Positions 1-7,926 of a stretch of DNA of 13,160 bases are shown here, one piece after another (position 1 is the stretch's first letter; each line of letters begins with the position of its first letter). A program made the translations under genes and the position numbers. The notes under the pieces were generated by a model. The model saw only the letters and a list, made by a program, of their open reading frames with translations. It had not been told where the DNA came from and ran no database searches. The stretch spans positions 1 to 13,160 of the forward strand of contig CAYVKG010000110.1 of the NCBI GenBank assembly GCA_964451955.1, in the 5' to 3' direction. Source of the DNA: JAPLNB01 sp964451955. GTDB taxonomy: Bacteria; Planctomycetota; Phycisphaerae; Tepidisphaerales; Tepidisphaeraceae.

Positions 1-1807
1 CGACCGCTTCTCCGATAACCGCCGCAGCGCCATCAAACAAGTCGCCTCCGGACGCTTCGGCGTCACCACCGAGTACCTCGTCAACGCCGATGAACTCCAA
101 ATCAAAATGGCCCAGGGCGCTAAGCCCGGCGAAGGCGGCCAGCTCCCAGGTCATAAAGTCGACGAATACGTCGGAAAGGTCCGGCACACCACCCCGGGCG
201 TCGGCCTTATCTCCCCTCCCCCTCACCACGATATCTACTCCATCGAAGACCTCGCTCAACTCATCCACGACCTCAAAAACGCAAACCCCAACGCCAGAAT
301 CTCCGTCAAACTCGTCTCCGAGGTCGGCGTCGGTACCGTCGCCGCAGGCGTCGCTAAGGCAAGGGCCGATCACATCCTCATCTCCGGAGACTCCGGCGGC
401 ACCGGCGCCTCCCCCCTCACCAGCATCAAGTACGCCGGACTCCCTTGGGAACTCGGCATCTCCGAAACCCAGCAAACTCTCGTCCTCAATAACCTCCGCG
501 GACGCGTCGTCCTCCAAACCGATGGCCAAATCAAAACCGGCCGCGACGCCGCTATCGCCTTCATCCTCGGCGCCGACGAACTCGGCTTCGCCACCGCACC
601 CCTCATCGCCTCCGGCTGCATCATGATGCGCGTCTGCCACCTCAATACCTGCCCCGTCGGCATCGCCACCCAAGACCCCGAACTCCGCAAAAAATTCGCC
701 GGTAAACCCGAACATGTCATCAACTTCATGTTCTACGTCGCCGAGGAAATCCGCGAAATCATGGCCCAACTCGGCTTCCAAACCGTCAACGATATGATCG
801 GCCGAACCGATGTCCTCGAATTCGCCGACGTCTCCAACCACCCAAAAGCCAAATTCCTCAACCTCTCCGTCATCCTCCATCGCCCAGACCTCGATATGCA
901 CAAACAGGTCCCCCTCCACCACTGCGAAAAACAAGACCACGGCCTCGAAAAATCCCTCGACCGACGCCTCATCCACCTCGCCCAACCCGCCCTCCAACAT
1001 GCCAAAAAAGTCCGCTACGAACTCGGCATCAAAAATACCAACCGCACCGTCGGCGCTACCCTCTCCGGACTCGTCGCCAAAAAATACGGCTTCCCAGGAC
1101 TCCCCGACGATACCATCTCCTTCAAATTCACAGGCTCCGCAGGACAGTCCTTCGGCGCCTTCCTCGCCCATGGCATCACCCTCACCCTCGAAGGCGATAC
1201 CAACGACTACCTCGGCAAAGGACTCAGCGGCGGCAAAATCATCCTCTACCCCCACAAAGCCTCCCTCGACGCAGGCTTCAAGGCCGAACACAACATCATC
1301 GCGGGAAACGTCGTCTGCTACGGCGCCGTCCAAGGCGAAGTCTACATCCGCGGCGTCGTCGGCGAACGCTTCTGCGTCCGCAACTCCGGCGCACACGCCA
1401 TCGTCGAAGGCGTCGGCGACCACGCCTGCGAATACATGACCGGCGGTCGCGTCCTCGTCATCGGACCCACCGGACGCAACTTCGCCGCCGGAATGTCCGG
1501 CGGCATCGCCTACGTCTACGACGACGATGGCAACTTCCGACAACGCTGCAACCAGGATATGGCTACCCTCGAACGCCCCGATAAACCCGATGACATCCAC
1601 TTCATCCGCCAAATGCTCGAAAACCACCTCAAGTACACCCACTCCCCCGTCGCAAAGAGCATCCTCTCCGATTGGAACAGCCAACTCCCCCGCTTCGTCA
1701 AGGTCATGCCCAACGACTACCGCCGCGTCCTCGATAACATCGCCGCTATCGAAGAACGCGCCCGAAAACTCGCCCAAATCCAAACCGCAATAGCCCCAAC
1801 ACACTAA
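1..1807 (+). CDS. gltB: Glutamate synthase (NADPH) large subunit, C-terminal part (5' end outside window)
   Basis: This is the alpha subunit of glutamate synthase, which makes two glutamates from glutamine and 2-oxoglutarate in cytoplasmic ammonium assimilation. Only the last 601 codons are present; the reading frame enters at base 2 and stays open to TAA at 1805-1807. The N-terminal glutaminase domain and the central domain of this roughly 1500-residue enzyme must lie to the left. The visible start is the FMN/2-oxoglutarate synthase barrel, with the hallmarks GAKPGEGGQLPG (from about 112) and SGDSGGTGASP. The 3Fe-4S ligands C-x5-C-x4-C are intact (codons at 617, 635 and 650). The glycine-rich C-terminal beta-helix domain (GxxG repeats, GGRVLVIGPTGRNFAAGMSGG) spans about 1200-1520. 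gltD follows 25 bases downstream on the same strand, so the two are surely co-transcribed. Codons are strongly C-ending. Confidence 0.97.
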   Translation, partial: DRFSDNRRSAIKQVASGRFGVTTEYLVNADELQIKMAQGAKPGEGGQLPGHKVDEYVGKVRHTTPGVGLISPPPHHDIYSIEDLAQLIHDLKNANPNARISVKLVSEVGVGTVAAGVAKARADHILISGDSGGTGASPLTSIKYAGLPWELGISETQQTLVLNNLRGRVVLQTDGQIKTGRDAAIAFILGADELGFATAPLIASGCIMMRVCHLNTCPVGIATQDPELRKKFAGKPEHVINFMFYVAEEIREIMAQLGFQTVNDMIGRTDVLEFADVSNHPKAKFLNLSVILHRPDLDMHKQVPLHHCEKQDHGLEKSLDRRLIHLAQPALQHAKKVRYELGIKNTNRTVGATLSGLVAKKYGFPGLPDDTISFKFTGSAGQSFGAFLAHGITLTLEGDTNDYLGKGLSGGKIILYPHKASLDAGFKAEHNIIAGNVVCYGAVQGEVYIRGVVGERFCVRNSGAHAIVEGVGDHACEYMTGGRVLVIGPTGRNFAAGMSGGIAYVYDDDGNFRQRCNQDMATLERPDKPDDIHFIRQMLENHLKYTHSPVAKSILSDWNSQLPRFVKVMPNDYRRVLDNIAAIEERARKLAQIQTAIAPTH

Positions 1808-1830
1808 CTACTGACTACTAACTGAGACTA
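1803..1830 (+). repeat. Heptad tandem repeat with stops in all three frames between gltB and gltD
   Basis: Three near-identical 7-mers, ACTAACT, ACTGACT and ACTAACT, lie at 1803-1823, followed by the related GAGACTA. The gltB stop TAA (1805) is inside the first unit. Because the unit is 7 bases long, the TGA at 1812 and the TAA at 1819 fall in the other two frames, so all three frames are closed within 17 bases. The GAG at 1824-1826 is the only Shine-Dalgarno-like element before the gltD ATG. Function is unknown; the repeat could be replication slippage fixed as a translation barrier. Confidence 0.6.
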
Positions 1831-1832
1831 CC

Positions 1833-3323
1833 ATGGGAAAGCCAACAGGATTCAAAGAAATCGCCCGCGAAACACCCAAGCGACGACCCGTCGAGCTCCG
1901 AGTCCTCGACTGGAACGAAATCTACCTCGACTTCGAGGAAAAAAAACTCCGCGACCAGGGCGCTCGCTGTATGGACTGCGGTATCCCCTTCTGCAACAAC
2001 GCCTGCCCCCTCGGAAACATCATCCCCGAGTGGAACGACCTCGTCTACAAGGGCCGCTTCCGCGCTGCCCTCGATATGCTCCATAAAACCAATAACTTCC
2101 CCGAATTCACCGGCCGCGTCTGCCCGGCGCCCTGCGAAGAGGCCTGCGTCCTCGGTATCAACGAAAAACCCGTCACCATCAAACTCATCGAACAAAACAT
2201 CATCGACCACGCCTTCAAGCAAGGTTGGATCACACCCTCCCCTCCACCCTCACGCACCGGCAAAAAAGTCGCCGTCGTCGGCTCCGGACCCTCCGGACTC
2301 GCCTGCGCCGCTCAACTCAACAAGGCCGGGCACACCGTCACCGTCTTCGAACGCGCCGACCGCATCGGCGGACTCCTCACCTACGGCATCCCCAATTTCA
2401 AACTCGAAAAACAGGTCGTCGACCGCCGTGTCAACCTCCTCAAGACCGAAGGAATCACCTTCCTCACCAACGCCAACGTCGGTTTCAATATCAAACTCGA
2501 CGACCTCCGCCGTGACTTCCACGCCATCGTCCTCTGCGGCGGCGCCACCAAACCCCGCGACCTCAACGTCCCGGGACGACAACTCAAAGGCATCTACCTC
2601 GCCATGGATTACCTCTCCCAGCAAAACCGCCGAAACCAAGGCGACTCCATACCCCCCGATCAACTCATCGACGCCAAAAATAAACACGTCATCATCCTCG
2701 GCGGCGGCGACACCGGCGCCGACTGCCTCGGCACCGCCCTCCGACAAGGCGCCGCCTCCGTCTCCCAGTTCGAACTCCTCCCCGAACCCCCAAAGGAACG
2801 CACCCCCGATATGCCCTGGCCTACCTGGCCTATGATCCTCCGCACCTCCTCCGCCCACGAAGAGTCCATCGTCCTCCAACAAGGAAAAGACAAAGGCAAA
2901 CCCGCCAAAATCCGCGACTACTCCATCAACACCCGAAAATTCGACGGAGACAACGGCATCCTCACAAAACTCCACGGCGCCCGACTCAATTGGTCCAAAA
3001 CCCCCGATGGCCGCCTCACCATGACCGAAATCCCCGGCTCCGACTTCGAAATGCGCTGCGACCTCTGCTTCCTCGCTATGGGCTTCGTAAGCCCCGAACA
3101 CGACGGACCCGTCGATCAGCTCCGCCTCGAAAAAGACGCCCGCGGAAATGTCAAAACCAACGAAAACTACATGACCTCCGTCCCGGCCGTCTTCTCCGCA
3201 GGTGATATGCGACGCGGTCAATCCCTCGTCGTCTGGGCTATCTCCGAAGGCCGTCAGGCCGCCCGCGGCGTCGATGAGTTCCTCATGGGCGCCTCCGACC
3301 TCCCCAAAATCAAACTCTTCTGA
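1833..3323 (+). CDS. gltD: Glutamate synthase (NADPH) small subunit
   Basis: This is the beta subunit of glutamate synthase. It oxidises NADPH on FAD and passes electrons through low-potential Fe-S clusters to the FMN of GltB. At 496 residues it has the usual length. The N-terminal Cys clusters are complete: C46-x2-C49-x4-C54-x3-C58 and C97-x3-C101-x3-C105. The FAD Rossmann motif is GSGPSG at 150-155, followed by the acidic end of its second strand (VFERADRIGG). The NADPH motif is GGGDTG at 290-295. The FAD-closing segment FSAGDMRRGQS is near 454-464. The ATG at 1833 is chosen because it starts the conserved GKPTGFKEI N-terminus of the family, although its ribosome binding site is weak. It sits directly behind gltB and ends just before the hairpin at 3350-3376. 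Confidence 0.97.
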   Translation: MGKPTGFKEIARETPKRRPVELRVLDWNEIYLDFEEKKLRDQGARCMDCGIPFCNNACPLGNIIPEWNDLVYKGRFRAALDMLHKTNNFPEFTGRVCPAPCEEACVLGINEKPVTIKLIEQNIIDHAFKQGWITPSPPPSRTGKKVAVVGSGPSGLACAAQLNKAGHTVTVFERADRIGGLLTYGIPNFKLEKQVVDRRVNLLKTEGITFLTNANVGFNIKLDDLRRDFHAIVLCGGATKPRDLNVPGRQLKGIYLAMDYLSQQNRRNQGDSIPPDQLIDAKNKHVIILGGGDTGADCLGTALRQGAASVSQFELLPEPPKERTPDMPWPTWPMILRTSSAHEESIVLQQGKDKGKPAKIRDYSINTRKFDGDNGILTKLHGARLNWSKTPDGRLTMTEIPGSDFEMRCDLCFLAMGFVSPEHDGPVDQLRLEKDARGNVKTNENYMTSVPAVFSAGDMRRGQSLVVWAISEGRQAARGVDEFLMGASDLPKIKLF

Positions 3324-3344
3324 CAACCCCCCCAACCTCCCAAT

Positions 3345-3383
3345 AAAAAAACGGCGCGCCCAACCGACGCGCCGTTCCTCTTT
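3345..3383. terminator. Bidirectional intrinsic terminator between gltD and the epimerase gene
   Basis: A 9-bp perfect stem, AACGGCGCG (3350-3358) with CGCGCCGTT (3368-3376), closes a 9-base loop. Read on the minus strand the stem is followed by seven T (A-tract at 3345-3351), the classic form, which would end the epimerase operon. Read on the plus strand it is followed by a weaker TT-CCTCTTT, enough to suggest that it also ends gltBD. It lies in the 71-base gap between two convergent stop codons. Confidence 0.85.
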
Positions 3384-3394
3384 CCGTCCCTCCC

Positions 3395-4243
3395 CTACCC
3401 CGCCTTCTCCCACGTCTCCCGAATGAACTTCAAACCCTTCACATACACCTCCTCCTCCTCCTCATACAGGTCCCGCCATACCCGCGTCGCCGCCGCTATG
3501 TCCGGCATCGCCCGACTGAATGCCTCAATCGTCATCCACCCGTCATACTTGATCCGCCGCAACGCCCCAAATACGCCCGCCCAATCCACGTGCCCCGTCC
3601 CGGGCGCGCCTCGATCGTTCTCACTCACATGAACGTGAATCAGCCGCTTCCCACACGCCTCGCACGCCGCCGCCGGATTCTTCTCCTCTATGTTCGCATG
3701 AAACGTGTCAAACATCATCCCCACCGCCGGATGATTCACCCGATCCACCAGCTCCATCGCCCCCTTCGCCGTCGTCAAAAAATAACTCTCAAACCGGCAC
3801 AGAAACTCCAACGCAATCCGAACCCCTACTTTCGCCGCATAGTCCCCCCCCTCCCGCAACACCTCGATCGCTCGCTTCTTCTCATCCTCCGTCGGACCTT
3901 GACCGCTGAACACGCCCAGCGGCGAATGGTACGGCCCACACAAAACCTCCCCCCCGGCCGCCGCCGTCATGTCCAATGCCCATTTCAACCGATCCACCGC
4001 CTTCCGCCTCATCCCAGCGTCCGGATCTATCGGATTCGCATCCGCGTTCGCTACCGTCACCGCCGTCACGCCCAGCCCGTTCCGTTTCAACTCCGCACCA
4101 ACACGCCGGTATTCCGCCTCCACGCCCCCAAAAACCGGTAACTCCACCCCGTCGTACCCGGCCGCCTTGATCCTCGGCAAAATCGGAAAATGCTCCTCTT
4201 TCACCTCAATCGCCCACAACAACAAGTTCATCCCAACACGCAT
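3395..4243 (-). CDS. Ketose 3-epimerase / sugar-phosphate isomerase-epimerase family TIM barrel
   Basis: A 282-residue AP-endonuclease-2/xylose-isomerase-like TIM barrel, probably cytoplasmic (no signal peptide). The metal and catalytic residues of D-psicose (allulose)/D-tagatose 3-epimerases are all present: metal ligands E146, D179, H205 and E240, with E152, H182 and R211 around them. The spacings (33, 26 and 35 between metal ligands) equal those I recall for the Agrobacterium enzyme (E150, D183, H209, E244). The motifs are ALEFLCRFE, MMFDTFHANIEE, HVHVSENDRG and MTIEAF. This supports a metal-dependent C3 epimerisation of a ketose or related sugar; the true substrate cannot be read. A strong AGGAGG (4248-4253) stands 4 bases before the ATG. 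It is the second gene of an operon, 23 bases after the Asp-box protein gene, so it may process a sugar connected with that secreted protein. Confidence 0.9.
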   Translation of the reverse strand: MRVGMNLLLWAIEVKEEHFPILPRIKAAGYDGVELPVFGGVEAEYRRVGAELKRNGLGVTAVTVANADANPIDPDAGMRRKAVDRLKWALDMTAAAGGEVLCGPYHSPLGVFSGQGPTEDEKKRAIEVLREGGDYAAKVGVRIALEFLCRFESYFLTTAKGAMELVDRVNHPAVGMMFDTFHANIEEKNPAAACEACGKRLIHVHVSENDRGAPGTGHVDWAGVFGALRRIKYDGWMTIEAFSRAMPDIAAATRVWRDLYEEEEEVYVKGLKFIRETWEKAG

Positions 4244-4247
4244 GTGA

Positions 4248-4253
4248 CCTCCT
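4248..4253 (-). promoter_or_regulatory. Ribosome binding site of the epimerase gene
   Basis: A full AGGAGG on the minus strand, 4 bases before the ATG at 4243, inside the 23-base gap after the upstream gene's stop. It fixes the start codon of the epimerase. Confidence 0.8.
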
Positions 4254-4266
4254 CATCAACCCGCCT

Positions 4267-6471
4267 CTACTCCGCAAACACCCGCGCCGGCTGAGTCGCA
4301 ACCGGCTTCGCCTTCACCGCCTTCTCCCCCTCCCGCGACAACGGCATCCAAAAACATCCGCTGCCACCGCTCCCTACCACAATCCGCTCCCCCGCAAACG
4401 CCGCCATGTTCTGCTTCACACGGTCCGGTAACGACCGGTCCAGCATCGACCACGTCTCCCCTCCGTCCCGAGTCAATACCACCCCGTCCGACGTGCTCGC
4501 CGCCGCACGATTCCCAACCGCCAAGTCCACCGCCACGTGCGTCGCCTCTCGATCATACACCCGCTTCCACGTCCTCCCACCGTCCCTCGTCCGAAATACC
4601 CCGCTCTCTCCACCTATGTAATACCGCCCCGCCTCAACCACATCCCCCACCACGCTGAATGGCTTGCCCACTGGCTTCATCTCCGCCTTCAACCACTGTT
4701 TCGCCTGCCCATCAAAAAAATACACCAGCCCCCGGTCCTGGCTGATCGTCACCAGCGTCCCCTTCGGCCCCGCCGCGATCTCCCGACCAGTCACCCATAT
4801 GTCATGACGGTAAAAAAACTCCCCGGCCGGCAAACCCTCTCCCATCCACCTCCACGTCTTGCCCCCGTCCGTGCTCTTGTAAGGCCCGCCCCCTCCCGGC
4901 CCCACCGCCCCAGACACCGACAAATACACCACCATCGCATCCCCGGGATCCACCGCCACACTGTTGCACCGCCACTCCCCCATGTTCGGTAAACCCGCCA
5001 TCGGCGATCGATGCCAGCTCTCCCCTCCGTCAACGCTCACGTAAACCTGGTTCGACTTCCACTCCCAGTTGTCCGCTCCCACCGCGTACACGCGCCACGG
5101 CTGCTTCGGACACAACGCCAGATCCTTCACGTTCGCGCACGCCCCCGGAAATCGAATCTGCCGAAAACTACGCCCCCCATCCGTCGATCTGAAATACGCG
5201 TTGTCCGCCATGCTCATGTGCACCACCCCCACATCCGATGGATCCTGCAACATCTGGTGCACCACCGTCCCCTCTACCCCATCCACCGTCAACCGCCAGT
5301 GCTTCCCCCCGTCAAACGTCTGATACATCGCGTACCTGTCCGTCAAATACCAGTGATCGTCGTCGTTCGGATCAACACGGATGCTCCCCACCTCCGCCCC
5401 AAAATGCTCAAACCCCCCGGGCATCATCCGCCCAAACCAGTCCCCCGTATCCACGCCCACCCGCTCAACCTTCTTCCATACGTGCTCACCGCAACCCAAC
5501 CGGTATAACGTCCCTCGCCCCGACGCCGTCAATACGAAATCCCCGCCCGCCGCCAACACGTTGAACCGATGCTCGCTCAAACTACCCCCCTTCCCCGCAT
5601 CCACCGGCAAACCCTCCGAATACTCCTTCCACGAATCCCCTCCGTCCGTGCTCATCTTGATCATCTCACGCCGAAAAATCCCGTACAGCCGCGACCCGTC
5701 CTTCGGGTCCTGCAACACCTCCGTCGGCGACTCCTCCGATATCTTGTTCCACGTCCTCCCACCGTTCTCGCTCCGGAAAAATCCACCCTCCACCTTCGCC
5801 CTCTGACCGTTCACCACCCCCTCCATCCCCTGCGCGCAAAGCCACGCCACACGCGAATCCCCCTCGCAAAAACGCAAATCCGTCGGATTCACATCCCTCG
5901 GCCCCACGTTCTCCCACGTCCGCCCGTTGTCCGTGCTCCGCCATACCCCGCTCCCAATCGCCCCCGCCAGTACATGGTCCGCATCTCTCGAGTCCCGCGC
6001 CAATACCGTCCCGCAATTCCGAAAAGCATCGTTCTGAAAACTCGCCTCCAACGCCTTCCGCCAGGTCACCCCACCATTGTCGCTCACATACACCCCCTCC
6101 CTCGGCTCCCACTGGCTCCCCACCGCAATCATCACTCGCTTCTCGTCCCGCGGATCAATACTCAACGATCGCACCGAGTAGTTCCCACGCCGACCCGGCA
6201 ACGACCCCTGCAACGACCGCCACGTCTTCCCCCCATCCTCACTCCAATAGGGCCCGCCAACATCCAAATAAGTGTAGCACCGCTGTGGATTACCCCTGAA
6301 TAACACCACATCCTGAATGTAGCCCCCGCCGCCAATCCGACTCGCCTGCCACGCCCCGTACCGCGGCATCTCACGACCCGACGCCGGCCTGCTCGCAGGC
6401 TGCGCATACGCCACCCCAACACATGTCGCCGCCATACACGCAAACCACATCACCCCTTGCCGCTTCGTCAT
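4267..6471 (-). CDS. Secreted Asp-box (BNR/sialidase-like, VPS10-type) repeat protein
   Basis: A multi-bladed beta-propeller protein with eleven Asp-box motifs of the S-x-D-x-G-x-T-W type, such as SEDGGKTW, STDNGRTW, STDGGKTW and TRDGGETW, spread from about residue 77 to 674. Proteins of this WD40/YVTN/BNR-like class include sialidases, xyloglucanases and photosystem assembly factors. No catalytic set could be recognised, so no enzyme activity is assigned. I prefer the ATG at 6471: it gives a clean signal peptide (Thr-Lys-Arg, hydrophobic core MWFACMAATCVGVA, cleavage after AYA before QPAS) and has a GAGGG about 7 bases upstream. An ATG at 6498 adds nine acidic residues in front and is the alternative. 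The mature protein has Pro/Ala/Ser-rich ends (QPASRPASG, ATQPAR). It is the first gene of the operon with the epimerase and is likely exported. Confidence 0.85.
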   Translation of the reverse strand: MTKRQGVMWFACMAATCVGVAYAQPASRPASGREMPRYGAWQASRIGGGGYIQDVVLFRGNPQRCYTYLDVGGPYWSEDGGKTWRSLQGSLPGRRGNYSVRSLSIDPRDEKRVMIAVGSQWEPREGVYVSDNGGVTWRKALEASFQNDAFRNCGTVLARDSRDADHVLAGAIGSGVWRSTDNGRTWENVGPRDVNPTDLRFCEGDSRVAWLCAQGMEGVVNGQRAKVEGGFFRSENGGRTWNKISEESPTEVLQDPKDGSRLYGIFRREMIKMSTDGGDSWKEYSEGLPVDAGKGGSLSEHRFNVLAAGGDFVLTASGRGTLYRLGCGEHVWKKVERVGVDTGDWFGRMMPGGFEHFGAEVGSIRVDPNDDDHWYLTDRYAMYQTFDGGKHWRLTVDGVEGTVVHQMLQDPSDVGVVHMSMADNAYFRSTDGGRSFRQIRFPGACANVKDLALCPKQPWRVYAVGADNWEWKSNQVYVSVDGGESWHRSPMAGLPNMGEWRCNSVAVDPGDAMVVYLSVSGAVGPGGGGPYKSTDGGKTWRWMGEGLPAGEFFYRHDIWVTGREIAAGPKGTLVTISQDRGLVYFFDGQAKQWLKAEMKPVGKPFSVVGDVVEAGRYYIGGESGVFRTRDGGRTWKRVYDREATHVAVDLAVGNRAAASTSDGVVLTRDGGETWSMLDRSLPDRVKQNMAAFAGERIVVGSGGSGCFWMPLSREGEKAVKAKPVATQPARVFAE

Positions 6472-6524
6472 AACCAAACCCTCTGAAAGGTCTTCCATCG
6501 CTCCCTTCGGCCGATGTGATCGAC

Positions 6525-6552
6525 ATTCTATGCGCCTCGCCTACTTTGCGAA
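6525..6552 (-). promoter_or_regulatory. Predicted sigma70-type promoter of the Asp-box protein / epimerase operon
   Basis: On the minus strand a -35 like TTCGCA (6547-6552, four of six) is separated by 16 bases from TAGAAT (6525-6530, five of six to TATAAT). The predicted start near 6518 leaves 20 bases to the ATG at 6498 and 46 to the preferred ATG at 6471. The interval is shared with the divergent M16 promoter. Confidence 0.5.
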
Positions 6553-6591
6553 ACCACCCAACCCCAACCCCCGCCTTTCCCCTCCATCCCT

Positions 6592-6620
6592 CTGGCAGCA
6601 CCCCGCACGCTGTCTATAAT
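6592..6620 (+). promoter_or_regulatory. Predicted sigma70 promoter of the M16 peptidase pair
   Basis: A perfect -10 TATAAT (6615-6620) lies 17 bases after a -35 CTGGCA (6592-6597, four of six to TTGACA). The predicted start near 6627 gives a 20-base leader to the TTG start codon. It is the best consensus-like promoter in the window. Confidence 0.7.
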
Positions 6621-6636
6621 CCCCACATTCGTAAAT

Positions 6637-6641
6637 AGGAG
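6637..6641 (+). promoter_or_regulatory. Ribosome binding site deciding a TTG start
   Basis: AGGAG, 5 bases before the TTG at 6647. There is no in-frame ATG before residue 21, which is already beyond the conserved LPNGL segment, so this site identifies TTG as the start of the first M16 gene. Confidence 0.75.
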
Positions 6642-6646
6642 CCCAC

Positions 6647-7885
6647 TTGCCCGATCGCTATCACCAACACACCCTCCCCAACGGCCTCACCCTCCTCGCC
6701 GAATCCATGCCCGGCGTGCAGTCCGCTGCCATGACCCTCCTCCTCCCCGCCGGCGCCGCCTTCGACCCCCAACACGCCTCCGGCGCCGCCACCGTCCTCT
6801 CCGACCTCGTCCTCCGCGGCGCCGGTTCGCGCGACAGCCGACAACTCACCGACTTCCTCGACAGCCTCGGACTCCAACGCTCCAGCAGCGCTGCCATACA
6901 CCACACCCGCTTCACCGCCGCCGGCCTCGCCGATCGCGTCTTCGACGCCCTCCCCGCCTACCTCGACATCGTCCGACGACCCCTCCTCCCTCAGTCCGGC
7001 TTCGACGCCGCTCGAGACCTCGCCCTCCAATCCCTCGAAGGCATCGAAGACGAACCCCGACAAAAAGTCCTCATCCGCCTCCGCGAACAACACTTCCCTT
7101 ATCCATTCGGCCGAAATATACTCGGCAATAAACAAGAACTACTCAACCTCTCCCTCGAACTCTGCAAACAACAACACCAGAAATTCTACCTCCCAAACGA
7201 CTCCATCCTCGCCCTCGCAGGCAACGTCCACTTCCCCTCCTTCCGCCAACTCGCCGAAAAACTCTTTGCCGATTGGCCACCCGCCCCTCACCCCCACCCC
7301 AATACCACCCCAGCTCCGCTCGGCTACCTCCACGTCCAACATCCCAGCGAACAAACCCATATCGGCCTCGCCTGGCCCTCCATCCAGGAAACCCACCCAC
7401 TCTACTACGTCATGCGACTCGCCATCGAAGTCCTCGGCGGCGGCATGAGCGGCCGACTCTTCACCGAAATCCGCGAAAAACGCGCCCTCGTCTACAGCGT
7501 CTGGGCAGGATACACCAGCCTCAAAGGCCTCGGCTCCATCATGGGCTACGCCGGCGCCAGCAATGACCGCGCTCAGGCTACCCTCGATGCCTTCATCGAC
7601 GAAATCTACCGCCTCGCAAACGGCATCACCCCCGACGAACTCCAACGCGCCAAAATCGGCCTCAAAGCCGCCACCATCATGCAAGGCGAATCCACCAGCG
7701 CCCGCTCCGCCTCCATCGCCCATGACTTCTTCATGCGCGGCCGCATCCGCACTCTCGACGAAGTCAAAAACGCCATCGACTCCGTCTCCCTCGACCAGGT
7801 CAACCACTTCCTCAACACCAACACCCCAGGTCCCTTCACCATCGTCACCGTAGGACCCAATAGTCTCAAAATCCCACAACTATGA
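6647..7885 (+). CDS. M16B peptidase-like protein, non-catalytic (Arg/Tyr) subunit
   Basis: A 412-residue member of the M16 zinc peptidase family (pitrilysin/processing-peptidase fold, two halves of about 200 residues each). It opens with the family pattern HTLPNGLTLLAE. Where active members carry HxxEH this protein reads T49-V-L-S52-D53, so zinc cannot be bound and the protein is not a peptidase alone. It does keep the C-terminal glycine-rich loop (GGGMSGRLF) with Arg270 and Tyr283 (VYSVWAGY), the residues that bind the substrate backbone in M16. It starts with TTG behind AGGAG and ends in a 4-base ATGA overlap with an in-frame ATG of the next gene. It is most likely the partner subunit of that gene's product in a heterodimeric M16B peptidase. 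The location is probably cytoplasmic, since no signal peptide is seen. Confidence 0.92.
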   Translation: MPDRYHQHTLPNGLTLLAESMPGVQSAAMTLLLPAGAAFDPQHASGAATVLSDLVLRGAGSRDSRQLTDFLDSLGLQRSSSAAIHHTRFTAAGLADRVFDALPAYLDIVRRPLLPQSGFDAARDLALQSLEGIEDEPRQKVLIRLREQHFPYPFGRNILGNKQELLNLSLELCKQQHQKFYLPNDSILALAGNVHFPSFRQLAEKLFADWPPAPHPHPNTTPAPLGYLHVQHPSEQTHIGLAWPSIQETHPLYYVMRLAIEVLGGGMSGRLFTEIREKRALVYSVWAGYTSLKGLGSIMGYAGASNDRAQATLDAFIDEIYRLANGITPDELQRAKIGLKAATIMQGESTSARSASIAHDFFMRGRIRTLDEVKNAIDSVSLDQVNHFLNTNTPGPFTIVTVGPNSLKIPQL

Positions 7886-7926
7886 ACGTCCGAGCCTCTT
7901 CCTCTCCCTCAAACGTGAGAACCACT

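Noticed and set aside
2250..3413. A long minus-strand open frame (387 codons) opposite gltD.
   Set aside because: It is Gly/Glu/Val/Asp-rich low-complexity antisense of C-ending codons in a well-supported gltD; the composition is a mirror of the codon bias and has no domain.
5569..6303. Arg/Pro/His-rich plus-strand frames opposite the Asp-box gene.
   Set aside because: Antisense shadows of repeated Asp-box codons; no start signals and no recognisable domain.
4200..6500. Repeated C-rich nucleotide patterns across the Asp-box gene as DNA repeats.
   Set aside because: They are explained by the eleven protein-level Asp-box motifs and the strand codon bias.
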